Positions 26,888 through 37,681 of a DNA stretch of 64,000 nt are shown here, in pieces (position 1 is the first letter of the stretch; every line of letters begins with the position of its first letter). The notes beneath the pieces were generated by a model. That model searched no databases. It was not told where the DNA came from and saw only the letters and a list, made by a program, of their open reading frames with translations. Source of the DNA: Marinobacter sp. ATCH36 (GTDB lineage Bacteria; Pseudomonadota; Gammaproteobacteria; Pseudomonadales; Oleiphilaceae); contig NZ_JAMJPL010000006.1 of NCBI RefSeq assembly GCF_023555055.1, positions 160,143-224,142 of the forward strand, given 5' to 3'. The translations under genes were made by a program, and so were the position numbers.

Positions 26888-28411
26888 ATGTTTGCCGTCG
26901 TCCATACCCGCGCCAGCATCGGCGTCTCCGCTCCATCCGTTACCGTTGAAGTTCATCTATCTGGCGGTTTGCCTGCGCTTTCCATTGTCGGACTTCCTGA
27001 AACCGGGGTTCGGGAGAGCCGCGAGCGTGTTCGTAGTGCACTGCTCAATGCCGGTTTCGAGTTTCCCGCCCGCCGAATAACCATTAATCTGGCCCCTGCT
27101 GATTTGCCCAAGGAGGGCGGTCGTTTCGACCTGCCTATTGCCTTGGGTATTCTTGCCGCCTCGGGTCAGATTCCGGCCGAAAGCCTTGCTCAATACGAGT
27201 GTGTGGGGGAGTTGTCCCTTGACGGTGCACTGCGCCCCCTCAAAGGTGTGCTTCCCGCTGTATTGGCCGCGCGTGGTGAGGGGCGGCAATTGCTGGTTCC
27301 CCAGGCTAATGCAGCCGAAGCCGCTCTTGCCAGCCAGGACGATGTGCTGCCGGCCGGTCATTTGCTGACGGTGTGTGAGCATTTGTGTGAGCGGGCACGT
27401 ATTTCACCTGTGTCTGCGGCTATTCCGGAGCAAAGTGTCAGGCCTGGCCCTGACCTGGTCGATGTGCGGGGCCAGGCCGTGCCGCGCAGAGCGTTGGAGA
27501 TCGCCGCAGCCGGAGGGCACAATCTGCTGATGTTTGGCCCGCCGGGAACCGGGAAAAGTATGCTCGCCAGCCGATTGCCCGGCATCCTGCCACCGTTGAC
27601 CCTGGAGTCTGCGCTGGAGGTAGCCAGCATCCATTCCGTGGCTGGCATGCCGGTTGAAGACGGAGACTGGTGCCGGCCGCCTTACCGGGCGCCCCATCAT
27701 ACCGCCTCGTCCGTCGCCATGGTTGGCGGTGGAGGTAGCCCGCGGCCCGGTGAAATCTCGCTGGCCCATAGTGGTGTATTGTTTCTCGACGAATTGCCGG
27801 AATTCGGACGACGTGTGCTGGAAGTGCTGAGAGAACCCATGGAATCTGGTGAGATTGCCATCAGCCGTGCGGCCAGACAGGTGACGTTTCCGGCCCGCTT
27901 TCAAGTGATAGCGGCCATGAACCCGTGCCCCTGCGGTTATCTGGGGCATCCTTCGATTGAGTGCCAGTGTACGCCGCAACAGGTGCTCCGTTATCGGGCA
28001 AAGATTTCAGGTCCATTGCTGGATCGTTTTGACCTGCACGTTGAAGTTCCGGTGCAGAGTGGCGAGGTGCTGATGCAGCGCGAGGGGGAAGGGGAGTCCA
28101 GTACCCAGGTTCGCGAACGTGTCAATCAGGCCCGTCAGCGGCAGGTACAGCGGGGTTGTGTGAATTGCGCCCTGAGTGGAGCGGAGCTCCATGAGTATTG
28201 CCGGCTGGACCCGGCCGGTGAAGCAATGTTGTCCTCGGCGATGGAGCGCCTGGGTTTGTCCGCCCGGGCCCTGCATCGCATTCTTCGGGTGGCGCGAACC
28301 CTTGCAGATCTGGAGGGTGAGGAATGTATCGGGAATGGCCACCTGGTAGAGGCGTTAGGCTATCGCAAGCTTGATCGGCAGCAGACCAGGAATGCACAGG
28401 TCTCCGTGTAG
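26888..28411 (+). CDS. comM: YifB/ComM family Mg-chelatase-like AAA+ ATPase
   Basis: 507 residues. The N-terminal Lon-like S5 domain (VEVHLSGGLPALSIVGLPE) is followed by a Mg-chelatase AAA+ module with Walker A GPPGTGKSML, Walker B VLFLDELPEF, a zinc-like cysteine cluster CPCGYLGHP...CQC, and the C-terminal helical domain. ComM-type hexamers extend branch migration of incoming DNA during natural transformation. The family is common in species not known to be competent, so competence is not implied. Confidence 0.93.
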   Translation: MFAVVHTRASIGVSAPSVTVEVHLSGGLPALSIVGLPETGVRESRERVRSALLNAGFEFPARRITINLAPADLPKEGGRFDLPIALGILAASGQIPAESLAQYECVGELSLDGALRPLKGVLPAVLAARGEGRQLLVPQANAAEAALASQDDVLPAGHLLTVCEHLCERARISPVSAAIPEQSVRPGPDLVDVRGQAVPRRALEIAAAGGHNLLMFGPPGTGKSMLASRLPGILPPLTLESALEVASIHSVAGMPVEDGDWCRPPYRAPHHTASSVAMVGGGGSPRPGEISLAHSGVLFLDELPEFGRRVLEVLREPMESGEIAISRAARQVTFPARFQVIAAMNPCPCGYLGHPSIECQCTPQQVLRYRAKISGPLLDRFDLHVEVPVQSGEVLMQREGEGESSTQVRERVNQARQRQVQRGCVNCALSGAELHEYCRLDPAGEAMLSSAMERLGLSARALHRILRVARTLADLEGEECIGNGHLVEALGYRKLDRQQTRNAQVSV

Positions 28412-28545
28412 TTGAATCTGACCCGGCAGGGGGCTGACGGGCACAGAAAGCTGGCTGTATAGTGGCGTCTGCAGCAAGTCACTCTGGTAAACTGTCGACA
28501 TAACCCATTGAAGATGAACCGCGAAAGGGCGGTTGAGGACGTCAG

Positions 28546-29262
28546 ATGACCGATCATAATGATGTTTCCGGCGATTCACCTGTTACCACACGCCGTGGTG
28601 TGCGCAGTTTTGTGCTGCGTCAGGGGCGGATGACAGAAGGTCAGAAAAAGGCCTATGAGCGCAGCTGGCCCAAGTATGGCCTGACCCGAGAGCAGGGCAT
28701 GATCGACCCGCGCCAGGTGTTCGGGCGGGACAATATGCTGAATCTGGAAATCGGCTTCGGCATGGGCCAATCCCTCGCGGACATGGCGGAAGCAGCGCCG
28801 GAGCAGGATTTTATCGGTGTGGAGGTGCATCTTCCGGGTGTCGGTGCTCTGTTGAAGGAAATAGAAGACAGGGGGCTGGAAAACGTCCGGATCTATGCCA
28901 TTGACGCCAACGACGTGATTGACCTGTGCCTGCCCGATGCCGCGCTCGATCGGGTGATGGTGTTTTTCCCGGACCCCTGGCCAAAGAAGCGGCACCACAA
29001 ACGCCGGCTTATTCAGCATGAGTTTGTTCAGCGACTGCGCCACAAGCTTCGTGTGGGGGGGATCCTGCACCTGGCGACAGACTGGGAGAACTACGCGGAA
29101 TACATGATGGAAATCATGACTGAGTCGGAGGGCTTCGCCAACACTCAGGAGCGTGGCCAGTATTCACCTCGCCCTGACGATCGCCCGATCACCAAATTCG
29201 AGAAGCGCGGAGAAACCCTGGGGCACGGGGTATGGGACCTGGTGTTTTACCGCACCAACTAA
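28546..29262 (+). CDS. trmB: tRNA (guanine-N7)-methyltransferase
   Basis: 238 residues. SAM-binding [15 protein letters not shown] and the TrmB-specific motif [14 protein letters not shown] are intact, with the C-terminal [17 protein letters not shown]. Methylates G46 in the tRNA variable loop. The gene is preceded by a 134-base gap after comM with no clear terminator. Confidence 0.95.
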   Translation: MTDHNDVSGDSPVTTRRGVRSFVLRQGRMTEGQKKAYERSWPKYGLTREQGMIDPRQVFGRDNMLNLEIGFGMGQSLADMAEAAPEQDFIGVEVHLPGVGALLKEIEDRGLENVRIYAIDANDVIDLCLPDAALDRVMVFFPDPWPKKRHHKRRLIQHEFVQRLRHKLRVGGILHLATDWENYAEYMMEIMTESEGFANTQERGQYSPRPDDRPITKFEKRGETLGHGVWDLVFYRTN

Positions 29263-29282
29263 CTAACACTTACCCAGCGGCG

Positions 29283-29816
29283 CTACCCGTGGGCCATCGG
29301 GCGGCGCCTGGCAGCGCGGATAATGACCAGTCCGGCAGCCCCGAGCATTAGCCCTGTAAACTTGACAAGTGCGCAGATGGTTGCAGACAGGCTGAGCATG
29401 TCCGTAGGCGGGTCCATGTTGTTCAGTAACAGGATATTCTCGCCCATGTCGGCGGTACCGGCCGCCACAAACAGGGCCTTGACCCAGCGGGCAACGTTAC
29501 GCTCTCGTACGCCAGGGCGGTCGCGGGTCAGATGGTTGGTGAGGAAAATCAGCGTCACCAGGTAAGCCGGGACAAACAGGAAGTCCAGCCAGAGGGAAAC
29601 ATGGGCCCATAGCAGGTCACCCTGGCGCCAGCTCCGGATGATGGCCATGGATTGGTCTGCGGTGGCCGCCATCTGGAAGCTGACAATACCCTGCGGTGCT
29701 GAGCCCGTCTGCAATGGCTGGTTAATCAGCACCAGAATGATGAGCAGGGCTGCAGTTACCAGAAGACTCAGGTTAAGCCTTTTGGGAAACAGGGTCAGAA
29801 GGCGCGGCAGTGGCAT
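29283..29816 (-). CDS. Hypothetical inner-membrane protein, last gene of the metX operon
   Basis: 177 residues with about four hydrophobic helices (LLVTAALLIILVLI, LDFLFVPAYLVTLIFL, WVKALFVAAGTADM, LMLGAAGLVII). No catalytic motif or known domain is recognised. Its ATG overlaps the hemW stop by one base (TGATG), so it is the last gene of the metX-to-hemW operon. Function unknown. Confidence 0.75.
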   Translation of the reverse strand: MPLPRLLTLFPKRLNLSLLVTAALLIILVLINQPLQTGSAPQGIVSFQMAATADQSMAIIRSWRQGDLLWAHVSLWLDFLFVPAYLVTLIFLTNHLTRDRPGVRERNVARWVKALFVAAGTADMGENILLLNNMDPPTDMLSLSATICALVKFTGLMLGAAGLVIIRAARRRPMAHG

Positions 29817-30976
29817 CAGAGGAAGCGCTCCAGCAAGCTGTTCAGGTACCGCTGTCCGAGTTCCGTGGTCTGAATTCTTCCCGGTTCCAGCAGGTTTTCT
29901 GTTCTTAATGCCTCAAGTTTTACCGCAACTGTGCTCAAGGGTAAACCTGTACGTTCTGTGAACAGGTTTTCCGGTACACCGGAAGTCAGCCGCAAGGCAT
30001 TCATCAGGAATTCCAGAGGACGTTCGTCAGCCTCGATTACCTGGCTGCCGGCAGTGCGGCTGCCAATCCGGTTCAGGTAGGCATCGGGTTGCCGGGTTTT
30101 CCAGAAACGCCGAATTTCGCCGTTGCGCAAGGTGATTTTTCCGTGGGCTCCGGCGCCAAGCGCCAGGTAGTCGCCAAACATCCAATAATTCAGGTTGTGG
30201 CGGGAGGCCATTCCGGGCCGGCTCCAGGCTGATACCTCGTAATCCGTGAAACCCTGTTGGTGCAGATAATCCGAGCCCTGGCGATAAATTTCCCACAGGT
30301 GGTCTTCGTCCGGTAATTGCGGCGGGCGGCTGTAGAACTCGGTATTGGGTTCGAGGGTCAACTGGTACCAGGACAGGTGTGGCGGCTCCCACGCCATGGC
30401 AGCCTCCAGGTCGGCAATGGCCTGTTCCGGTGTCTGGCCCGGCAATCCATGCATAAGATCCAGGTTGAAGTTATCAAAGCCGGCGTTTTGGGCCGCTTCA
30501 ATGGCACTATGAGCCGCCTTGTCGTCGTGGATACGGCCCAGCGCTTTCAGGCGCTGGGCGTTGAAGCTCTGGATGCCGATGGACAGGCGGTTTATTCCCG
30601 CTGCCCGGAAGCCCTGGAATCGGTGTTGTTCTACCGTTCCCGGATTGGCCTCCAGGGTGATCTCGGCACCATCAGCGAAATTGAGGTGTTTCCGCAGCTG
30701 GTGGAACAGGCGCTTATAGAAGTCGGGCGACATCAGTGACGGTGTACCACCCCCGATGAACACCGTTTGGATGCGGCGGCCCTGAACCAGCGTCAGGTCG
30801 CTGGCGAGATCCTCCACGATGGCTTTCAGGTAGTGGTCTTCCGGGATTTCACCGGTCAGGACGTGTGAATTGAAGTCACAGTAAGGGCATTTTTTCACGC
30901 ACCAGGGAACGTGTATGTAGAGGCTAAGCGGGGGTAGCTCGTTGTTCCGCCAGGTATCCGTGAGGGGCATGGTCAC
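29816..30976 (-). CDS. hemW: Radical SAM family heme chaperone HemW
   Basis: 386 residues. The radical-SAM cluster motif is [13 protein letters not shown] (C-x3-C-x2-C), with the GGGTPSL substrate/SAM loop and [17 protein letters not shown] near the C-terminal domain. HemW binds heme and delivers it to respiratory proteins; it is often mislabelled coproporphyrinogen oxidase. The GTG start overlaps the rdgB stop; an ATG two codons later is an alternative. Confidence 0.93.
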   Translation of the reverse strand: MTMPLTDTWRNNELPPLSLYIHVPWCVKKCPYCDFNSHVLTGEIPEDHYLKAIVEDLASDLTLVQGRRIQTVFIGGGTPSLMSPDFYKRLFHQLRKHLNFADGAEITLEANPGTVEQHRFQGFRAAGINRLSIGIQSFNAQRLKALGRIHDDKAAHSAIEAAQNAGFDNFNLDLMHGLPGQTPEQAIADLEAAMAWEPPHLSWYQLTLEPNTEFYSRPPQLPDEDHLWEIYRQGSDYLHQQGFTDYEVSAWSRPGMASRHNLNYWMFGDYLALGAGAHGKITLRNGEIRRFWKTRQPDAYLNRIGSRTAGSQVIEADERPLEFLMNALRLTSGVPENLFTERTGLPLSTVAVKLEALRTENLLEPGRIQTTELGQRYLNSLLERFL

Positions 30977-31584
30977 GCCGCCCCGGCACCCAGTTGCTCT
31001 AGGAGCTGGGTAAGCGCTCGTCCGCGATGGCTTATTCTGCCCTTGTCTTCCCTGGACAGCTCAGCGGCGCTGGTTCCAGTCTCCGGAACCAGAAATACCG
31101 GGTCATACCCGAACCCCCCTTCTCCCCTGGGGTGTGCCAGTATATGCCCGGGCCAGCGACCGTGGCAGATAACCGGTGTCGGGTCATCGGCATGGCGCAG
31201 GTAGACCAGTACGCAGTGAAACTGGGCGGTGCGCTGATTTTCAGGCACCTCTTCCATCGCCGACAACAGCGCCCGGACATTGTCCTCGTCGCTGGCGGAT
31301 TCTCCGGCATATCGGGCAGATCTTACGCCTGGCTCACCACCGAGTGCGTCGACCGCCAGCCCTGAATCGTCCGCCAGGGCGGGTAAGCCTGTGATGCGGG
31401 CAGCATGTCGTGCTTTAAGTATGGCGTTTTCCACAAAGGTGACTGCCGGCTCTTCCGCTTCGCCAACTCCGAGTTCGCCCTGAGCAACGGGCGTCAGCCC
31501 CAGGGGTTTCAGCAGCTCGGCGAGCTCGGCAATCTTGCCTTTGTTGTTGCTGGCTATTACCAGTCTGTCAGTAGTTTCAGTCAT
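30973..31584 (-). CDS. rdgB: dITP/XTP pyrophosphatase (RdgB/HAM1)
   Basis: 203 residues. It begins with the substrate-binding [11 protein letters not shown] and contains the catalytic region [14 protein letters not shown] and C-terminal SHRGRAL, all typical of the Ham1 family. Hydrolyses non-canonical purine triphosphates (dITP, XTP) to monophosphates, keeping them out of DNA and RNA. Its ATG overlaps the DUF4426 stop (TGATG). Confidence 0.95.
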   Translation of the reverse strand: MTETTDRLVIASNNKGKIAELAELLKPLGLTPVAQGELGVGEAEEPAVTFVENAILKARHAARITGLPALADDSGLAVDALGGEPGVRSARYAGESASDEDNVRALLSAMEEVPENQRTAQFHCVLVYLRHADDPTPVICHGRWPGHILAHPRGEGGFGYDPVFLVPETGTSAAELSREDKGRISHRGRALTQLLEQLGAGAA

Positions 31585-32039
31585 CAGTCATTAAACAACG
31601 TGTGGGCGAAACGAATGGGCAGGTCTCCACTGCTTCCGGTGGGCCGGGCGGTTATCTGGAAGGTCATCAGTTCGGCGTTGCTGTACTGATATTCCGCGAT
31701 GAAGTAGACAGCATTACCTTCCTGAATTCTGCGGAATCCCAGGAACTTCACCTGTTGCACGTCGTTCAGTACCTTGCCTTCCACTTGCCCTGATACTGGC
31801 TCCAGACCACCGGTTTCGGTTTCCTGCATGATGGAAATATTAACGATCCCAATGCTTTTGCTGCGATTGAGGTTGTTCTCGCGAGCAACCTCGGGTGCCA
31901 GGAAGGTGCTGGGGAACACGCTCCAGTGTACCTGGAATTCACCGAAATCCTTCGAGCCGGCGTGGCTCTGGGTGGCGAAAAAAGCCAGACAGGCCAGTGA
32001 TACAAGGGCAAAGTAATGATTACGAATGGTCTTGGTCAT
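31584..32039 (-). CDS. DUF4426 domain-containing secreted protein
   Basis: 151 residues. Start at 32039 with GGAGGG upstream; it overlaps the metW stop by four bases. The signal peptide is [18 protein letters not shown], followed by [20 protein letters not shown], typical of the DUF4426 family that accompanies metX-metW-rdgB in Pseudomonas and relatives. Beta-rich, periplasmic, function unknown. Confidence 0.88.
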   Translation of the reverse strand: MTKTIRNHYFALVSLACLAFFATQSHAGSKDFGEFQVHWSVFPSTFLAPEVARENNLNRSKSIGIVNISIMQETETGGLEPVSGQVEGKVLNDVQQVKFLGFRRIQEGNAVYFIAEYQYSNAELMTFQITARPTGSSGDLPIRFAHTLFND

Positions 32040-32638
32040 GATCCCTCCCGGGTTATCCGGTAAATGGCAATTTGTCCCAACATGTTGGGCCACAGGCGGC
32101 TTAGCCAGCGATCCTGGTGTTCACCATCTACCACCGTACGAGTCAGGATGCGGAAGCCTTTGCGGTAACACAAGGCCTCAAAATCCTTGAAGGTGCACAG
32201 ATGGATGTTGGGCGTGTTATACCATTTATACGGCAAAGTTTCGGATTCGGGCATACGGCCCCGACGCATCAGGTACCAGCGTAGCTTCCAGTAGGCAAAA
32301 TTGGGGAAGGTTACTATGCCTTCGCGACCAACCCGCATCATTTCATCAAGCACCATGTCGGGGCGACGCACAGCCTGCAGTGCCTGGGTCATCAGCACAG
32401 TGTCGAAAGTATGGTCCTCGAAGTTGCCCAACCCCTGGGTATCGAGATTCTGTTCGATAACCGATACACCACGGCCCACGCAGGTTGTTATGTGCTCCTG
32501 GTTGATTTCCAGGCCGAAGCCGGTGGCCTGCTTTTCCTGTTGCAGGTAATCCAGCAGGGTACCGTCGCCGCAACCCAGGTCCAGCACATGGCTTCCGGGT
32601 TTGATCCATTGCTCGATGATTTTCAGGTCGGTTCTCAT
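32036..32638 (-). CDS. metW: Methionine biosynthesis protein MetW
   Basis: 200 residues. A class I methyltransferase fold with [15 protein letters not shown] at the start. MetW works with MetX, activating homoserine acylation in the methionine pathway of Pseudomonas-like bacteria. It overlaps metX by four bases at its start and the DUF4426 gene by four at its end. Confidence 0.93.
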   Translation of the reverse strand: MRTDLKIIEQWIKPGSHVLDLGCGDGTLLDYLQQEKQATGFGLEINQEHITTCVGRGVSVIEQNLDTQGLGNFEDHTFDTVLMTQALQAVRRPDMVLDEMMRVGREGIVTFPNFAYWKLRWYLMRRGRMPESETLPYKWYNTPNIHLCTFKDFEALCYRKGFRILTRTVVDGEHQDRWLSRLWPNMLGQIAIYRITREGS

Positions 32639-33783
32639 GCGCCGGCCTCCCTTGCTATCCGGTCCATGTACGCTTCGAAGATAGCGGTGTATCTGGGGGT
32701 TGGTATCAGGAAGGCATCGTGGCCCCAGGGCGCGTCGATTTCCGCATAACTGACCTTGCAGCGAGCCGAAATCATGGCATTCACCAGCTCTTCAGACCTT
32801 GCCGGTGTAAATCGCCAGTCGGTGCTGAATGACAGCACCAGGAATTCGCAGCGGGCGCCGCGCAGAGCTTTCGCCAGGTCGTTGTCGTGTTCGTAGGCGG
32901 GGTCAAAATAGTCCAGCGCCTTGGTCATCAGCATGTAGGTGTTGGCGTCAAATGATTCGGAAAAACGTTCACCCTGATATCGCAGGTAACTTTCCACCTG
33001 GAATTCGGCGTCGAAGCCGAACTTGTAAGCCTGGTCCCGCAACTCGCGGCCGAATTTTTCGCCCATGGAAGCGTCAGACAGATAGGTAATGTGCCCGACC
33101 ATCCGTGCCAGCATCAGTCCGCGCCGGGGCAAGGTGTTGTACTCGTAGTAGCGGCCTTCGTGAAATTCCCGGTCTGACGTGATGGCCTGTCTTGCCACCT
33201 CGTTGAAGGCAATGTTCTGGGCGCTGAGGCGTGGGGTAGACGCAATAACCACGGCGTGTCGCAGGCGATCAGGATAATCCAGGCTCCATTGCAGGGCCTG
33301 CATGCCTCCCAGAGAGCCGCCAACTACCGCAGCCCAGCATTTGATCCCCAGCCGGTCGGCAAGCAGTGCCTGGCTGTGGACCCAGTCTCGAACGGTGATA
33401 ACAGGAAAATCGGGTCCGTAGGGCTGACCGGTTTGGGGGTTTGTGCTGCCCGGGCCGGTACTGCCATGGCAGCCGCCCAGGTTGTTCAGGCTGACAACGA
33501 AAAAACGGTTGGTGTCGATAGGCTTGCCCGGGCCAATGCAGCTGTCCCACCAGCCGGGTTTCCGATCCTCCTTGCTGTGATAACCGGCTGCATGATGGTG
33601 ACCGCTCAGGGCGTGACAGATCAGCACCGCGTTGCTGGCATCCTCGTTCAGTCTGCCATAGGTCTCGACCACCAGGTCATAACTTTCCAGTGTCCGGTTG
33701 CACGCCAGGGTGATCGGCGTGTCGAAGTGCAGTGTCTGTGGGGTAACTATCCCTACAGAATCCGTTGGCAAGGGATCGGGCAT
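32635..33783 (-). CDS. metX: Homoserine O-acyltransferase
   Basis: 382 residues from ATG 33783 ([11 protein letters not shown]); the upstream TTG extension is not supported. Alpha/beta-hydrolase acyltransferase with nucleophile elbow [12 protein letters not shown], catalytic Asp in [10 protein letters not shown] and His in WGHDAFL. It acylates homoserine (succinyl- or acetyl-CoA; many gammaproteobacterial MetX use succinyl-CoA) as the first committed step to methionine. First gene of the six-gene overlapping operon running to 29283. No riboswitch was recognised upstream. Confidence 0.93.
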   Translation of the reverse strand: MPDPLPTDSVGIVTPQTLHFDTPITLACNRTLESYDLVVETYGRLNEDASNAVLICHALSGHHHAAGYHSKEDRKPGWWDSCIGPGKPIDTNRFFVVSLNNLGGCHGSTGPGSTNPQTGQPYGPDFPVITVRDWVHSQALLADRLGIKCWAAVVGGSLGGMQALQWSLDYPDRLRHAVVIASTPRLSAQNIAFNEVARQAITSDREFHEGRYYEYNTLPRRGLMLARMVGHITYLSDASMGEKFGRELRDQAYKFGFDAEFQVESYLRYQGERFSESFDANTYMLMTKALDYFDPAYEHDNDLAKALRGARCEFLVLSFSTDWRFTPARSEELVNAMISARCKVSYAEIDAPWGHDAFLIPTPRYTAIFEAYMDRIAREAGA

Positions 33784-33951
33784 TGGCGCGACAGGTTCCT
33801 GATTCGGTCCATAGTATCTGCAAGAAGATTGAGGCAATGGCCGCGCCGGATAGCCCGTTTGAAGGCAGGCTCGATGAAATGGCCGGCTGATTGCCAGCCA
33901 AGCAGTTTAAAGGCCGGCCTGCGTGGCTGCAACCGCCGTTTCCGGCGCTTA

Positions 33952-35916
33952 TCAGACAGCGCCGGAAATATTGACCACTTTCTGCTGGATCAGGGTTGGT
34001 GCCGGTTTGCGGATCTGCCTTTGCATGGCATCGGCCAGTTCCAGTTGTCGCTTCAGGTCGTTGATGGTGTTTTGCAGCCGTTCCCGCTCGGCGCGGCTGT
34101 CGCGGTCACTGCGCACCATGTCCCGTAGCCGGCGAATCTGATGTTCCAGTAACTGCTTCTGTTCCATGGAGTACTGCATGATGGGTAAGAGTGCCTCTGA
34201 AGGCCAGCGCTCTACATCCGTCCGCACCCGCAGGTGCAGCGTGCGCGCTTCCTCCACCATGACATTGAAAAATCGGCGCACCAGTAGTGACTGTTCTGTC
34301 AGCAGATTTTTCGGGCTGATACGGAATCGCCTGGCCTTCTTGCGTAGTTCCCTCACGGCAATCACGTGACGCCCCGCCCGCAGGGGGATAGGTTCCAGGT
34401 GTCGGGCACGGGTATCTTCGTTGTAGCGGCGATAGATGGCTGCCACCATTTTCTCTGCCAGGCGCCCTTCGCTGAGCAGGTTGGTCAGGTCACTTTCCAG
34501 TAATTCGAAAAAGTGATCCATGCCGTGATTCATACCGGCGGTCGTCCAGCTTTTGGACATCTTCCGGCGGGTATTTTCGGCGTGGGCCTCAAACCTGTCC
34601 TCGCTGACCAGCCCCTTGAGAATATCGCCCTGGGAGTCCATCAGCCGGCGACTGGAGCGCAAGGTGATCAGCTTCTTGTAATAGAAATCATAATCATGCT
34701 GGGCGCGGTCCGCCAGGCGACGCAATGCGTCCTTGTCCATGGTGACGCCGGCACAGGCTTCCAGCTCTTCCTCAAGTGCATCAAGCCGGGTCTGCATGGC
34801 GGCCTGGCTGTTCTGTAGCATACCCAGCAAGTCATTGATCAGGCTCTGGGTGATCAGCTGTTCCTTGTGCATCAGAATACGCTGGACAATCAACTGCTCC
34901 AGCTGGCCAATATTTGAGCGCCCGAAAAGCTCCTCATTACCTTTGACCCGGGCCACCAGGCCCTGCTTTGCAGAGAGCGGAATAACATCATTCTGGCGTA
35001 TGCCCAGATGATCGGCGGTATAGCCGCGTACACGGTCGATTGCTTCCTGGGTATGCTTTTCGCCCTGCAGATCATCCCAGAGCACGTCGATCTTGTTCAG
35101 TACCGCAAAGCGCCCGGCGCGGTGGTCTGCATGCTCAGTATCGATATGCTCTTTCCAGATGGTCATATCACTGGCGGTAACACCGGTGTCGGCGCTGAGC
35201 AGGAAAATAATGGCGTGGGCACGGGGTAGCATACTGATGGTCAGTTCCGGCTCGGAGCCCAGTGCGTTCAGCCCCGGGGTGTCCAGAATCCGCAGGCCAC
35301 GCTCAAACAGGGGGTGGCGAATACTGACCTGGGCATTGCGCCAGGCCGGAACCAGTACGTTCCCGGGCCGGTTGCGGTCATGCTCCAGCATGTCTTCATC
35401 AAATCCGAGGCCACGCGCTTCCTGGGGGTTGACGCTCTTGACCCGTGCCACTTCGGCCAGTACTTCCCGCATGATTTCAGGGTCGCGCTCATCCAGGTCA
35501 TGTTTGACCCAACGCTCGGGTTGTTTGCGCAGTTGCTGCAGAGAAAGCTCGCCGGTGCGGGTTTCGATGGGAAGCAGCAGCAGGTAGTTGCTGTTGGATG
35601 TGCGATCGAAAAACAGCTCGGTTGGGCACATGGTGGTGCGGCCTGCCTGGGAGGGCAGCATGCGCTGGCCGTATTCGGAGAAGAACAGGGCGTTGATCAG
35701 TTCCGTTTTACCGCGGGAGTACTCGCCGACAAAGGCTATGGTGAGCTCGTCTTCGATCAGCAATTCCAGACCATGACGGATGCGATTGCTGACATCGTCC
35801 GAAAACAGATTATTATCCTGCAGCCACAGGCGATACCGGCCAATCTGGCGAATTAGTTCCTTTTTCCAGCCGTGGTAGGCCTCTACCTGCTGCGACAGGG
35901 TTCCTTGCTTGTTCAT
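33952..35916 (-). CDS. Dynamin-like GTPase
   Basis: 654 residues from ATG 35916 (MNKQGTLSQQVEAYHG), with AAGGA upstream. GTPase motifs: P-loop FVGEYSRGKTELINAL, switch threonines in GRTTMCPTE, G3 LDTPGLNAL and G4 NKIDVLWDD. The remainder is long helical stalk with coiled coils, ending in an arginine-rich coil (IRRLRDMVRSDRDSRAERERLQ). No membrane helix is obvious. Bacterial dynamin-like proteins act in membrane remodelling or stress; the role here is unknown. It sits between yggT and metX. Confidence 0.88.
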   Translation of the reverse strand: MNKQGTLSQQVEAYHGWKKELIRQIGRYRLWLQDNNLFSDDVSNRIRHGLELLIEDELTIAFVGEYSRGKTELINALFFSEYGQRMLPSQAGRTTMCPTELFFDRTSNSNYLLLLPIETRTGELSLQQLRKQPERWVKHDLDERDPEIMREVLAEVARVKSVNPQEARGLGFDEDMLEHDRNRPGNVLVPAWRNAQVSIRHPLFERGLRILDTPGLNALGSEPELTISMLPRAHAIIFLLSADTGVTASDMTIWKEHIDTEHADHRAGRFAVLNKIDVLWDDLQGEKHTQEAIDRVRGYTADHLGIRQNDVIPLSAKQGLVARVKGNEELFGRSNIGQLEQLIVQRILMHKEQLITQSLINDLLGMLQNSQAAMQTRLDALEEELEACAGVTMDKDALRRLADRAQHDYDFYYKKLITLRSSRRLMDSQGDILKGLVSEDRFEAHAENTRRKMSKSWTTAGMNHGMDHFFELLESDLTNLLSEGRLAEKMVAAIYRRYNEDTRARHLEPIPLRAGRHVIAVRELRKKARRFRISPKNLLTEQSLLVRRFFNVMVEEARTLHLRVRTDVERWPSEALLPIMQYSMEQKQLLEHQIRRLRDMVRSDRDSRAERERLQNTINDLKRQLELADAMQRQIRKPAPTLIQQKVVNISGAV

Positions 35917-36066
35917 CGGACTATCCTTCTGCGCGACTTCCGGGCAACTGCTCAGGGCATTGGTTGGATAAAGTTGTGCCAAAAATATAGTTAATGTTAC
36001 CGCAATGTTCCGGTAAGTCTGCGGGGCCGATCACAGATCTGTACGCCAGGGCTACGTGTCGATGGC

Positions 36067-36104
36067 AAAAAAAGCAGCTGATTCAATAAGATGAATCAGC
36101 TGCT
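36067..36104 (-). terminator. Strong terminator after yggT
   Basis: A 13-bp perfect stem AGCAGCTGATTCA / TGAATCAGCTGCT with a six-base loop, followed on the minus strand by seven T. It separates the yggS-proC-yggT group from the dynamin-like gene. Confidence 0.9.
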
Positions 36105-36159
36105 GGAAAGGGTGTTTTATTGTCCCCATGTGTAACGGAATGTGTTTTTGGGAAGTAGT

Positions 36160-36741
36160 CTACATTCCGACGATGGATCCCATGCCGGCTGCAATCTTCA
36201 TGTGGTCAATCACCACCGAAATCACGTTGAGGATCAGGAATACAATAATGGGTGACAGGTCCAGACCACCGAGGGATGGCATCACGCTGCGCACCGGCCG
36301 CATGACCGGTTCGGTAATCTGGGCAACCAGCTGGATGGCAGGATGGTTGCTTTGCGGTGCGATCCAGCTCACCACCACAACGGCGATGACGGACCAGAAG
36401 TAGATTTTGACGATCAGGTCCAGCACATTGAGTATCGACCAGCTCAGCAATGTCAGGGGGTTGATCGCCGGAATACCGCCGTTAAGCGCAAAAAGGATCA
36501 GAAAAAAGGTGATGGCCTGAATGATGACGGCCAGCACAAGCGCGGCGCCGTCGATGCCGCCCCAGCCGGGAATAAAGCGGCGCAAAGGGCGTAGCAGCGG
36601 ATTCGTTGCCTTCACCGCGAACTGGGTGATCGGGTTGTAGAAATCGGCTCTTGCCAGTTGCAGCAGGAAGCGCAGCAACACGATGGTCAGGTAAAACGTC
36701 GAGGCAATGAGCAGAATGGTGATCAGAATGTCAGCCAGCAT
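36160..36741 (-). CDS. YggT family membrane protein
   Basis: 193 residues with two YggT repeats: each has a hydrophobic helix pair around FYNPITQFAVKATNPLLRPLR and IQLVAQITEPVMRPVRSV. Integral inner-membrane protein, linked in other bacteria to osmotic tolerance and often found after proC. It starts 23 bases downstream of proC on the same strand. Confidence 0.93.
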   Translation of the reverse strand: MLADILITILLIASTFYLTIVLLRFLLQLARADFYNPITQFAVKATNPLLRPLRRFIPGWGGIDGAALVLAVIIQAITFFLILFALNGGIPAINPLTLLSWSILNVLDLIVKIYFWSVIAVVVVSWIAPQSNHPAIQLVAQITEPVMRPVRSVMPSLGGLDLSPIIVFLILNVISVVIDHMKIAAGMGSIVGM

Positions 36742-36764
36742 GAAGCCGTGTCTCCCTTTATCGG

Positions 36765-37598
36765 TTACTGTTTTTTGGCAAGTTCTTTGGCCATTTCCCC
36801 GGAGCGCTTATAGGCTGCCGAATAGGCTTGTTTCACCAGATCCCTGAGGCCACCCTGTTCAAAGGTCTGGATGGCCTGTTCCGTTGTCCCGCCGGGAGAC
36901 ATGACATTGCGCTTGAGTTGGCCCGGGTCATGCTCACTTCGTCCGGCCATTTCAGCGGCTCCGGCCATGGTCTGAATGGCAAGCGCCCTTGCCGTTTCGC
37001 TGGCAATGCCCGCGTCGGTGGCGGCTTCTTCAAGTGCTTCCAGCATCAGGAAGAAGTAGGCCGGACCACTGCCAGAGAGAGCAGTGACAGCATGCAGCAG
37101 CGTTTCGTCCTCGACCCAGAGAGCCGTGCCGATGCTATTGAAGACCGATTCAACCATGGTCTTCTGCTTGTCTTTCACCTGGTCATTGGCGTACAGGCCG
37201 GCCGCCCCCTTGCCTACCAGTGAGGGTGTATTTGGCATCACCCTTACCAGCGGCAGGCCACCGCCCAGCCATTCGTCCAGAGTGGACGCTTCCAGGCCGG
37301 CAGCGATGGATACCATCAGCGGGCGGGTATTCTGCACTACCGGGGCGATATCCTGACAAACATCCGCCATAACCTGTGGCTTGACCGCCAGAACCACCAT
37401 ATCTGCCTGCTGGGCGCAGTACCGGTTGTCAGTGGTAACGCTGACGCCAAACTGCTTGCGGATGGATTGAAGGTGATTGTCATCGGGGGCGCTGACCCAG
37501 ATATTGGCGGCCTGGAAGCCGCTGTCCAGCATGCCACCGATAATAGCGCTGGCCATGTTGCCGGCGCCGATAAAGGAAATCGTTGGTGATGTGCTCAA
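36765..37598 (-). CDS. proC: Pyrroline-5-carboxylate reductase
   Basis: 277 residues. Rossmann motif SFIGAGNMASAIIGGML, conserved MPNTPSLVGKGAAG, and C-terminal signature SGSGPAYFFLMLEALEEAATDAG with VMSPGGTTEQAI. Makes proline from pyrroline-5-carboxylate with NAD(P)H. Part of the yggS-proC-yggT cluster. Confidence 0.96.
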   Translation of the reverse strand: MSTSPTISFIGAGNMASAIIGGMLDSGFQAANIWVSAPDDNHLQSIRKQFGVSVTTDNRYCAQQADMVVLAVKPQVMADVCQDIAPVVQNTRPLMVSIAAGLEASTLDEWLGGGLPLVRVMPNTPSLVGKGAAGLYANDQVKDKQKTMVESVFNSIGTALWVEDETLLHAVTALSGSGPAYFFLMLEALEEAATDAGIASETARALAIQTMAGAAEMAGRSEHDPGQLKRNVMSPGGTTEQAIQTFEQGGLRDLVKQAYSAAYKRSGEMAKELAKKQ

Positions 37599-37681
37599 GG
37601 TTCACTCCGCGTTTGGATCAGTAGTGGTCAATTGTCGATCTGCTGGTGATGATAACAGGAACTTCGCCTATCAGCCTCCGC

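Noticed and set aside
33784..33951. SAM riboswitch ahead of metX
   Set aside because: No multi-helix SAM-binding architecture or terminator could be recognised in the 168-base gap.
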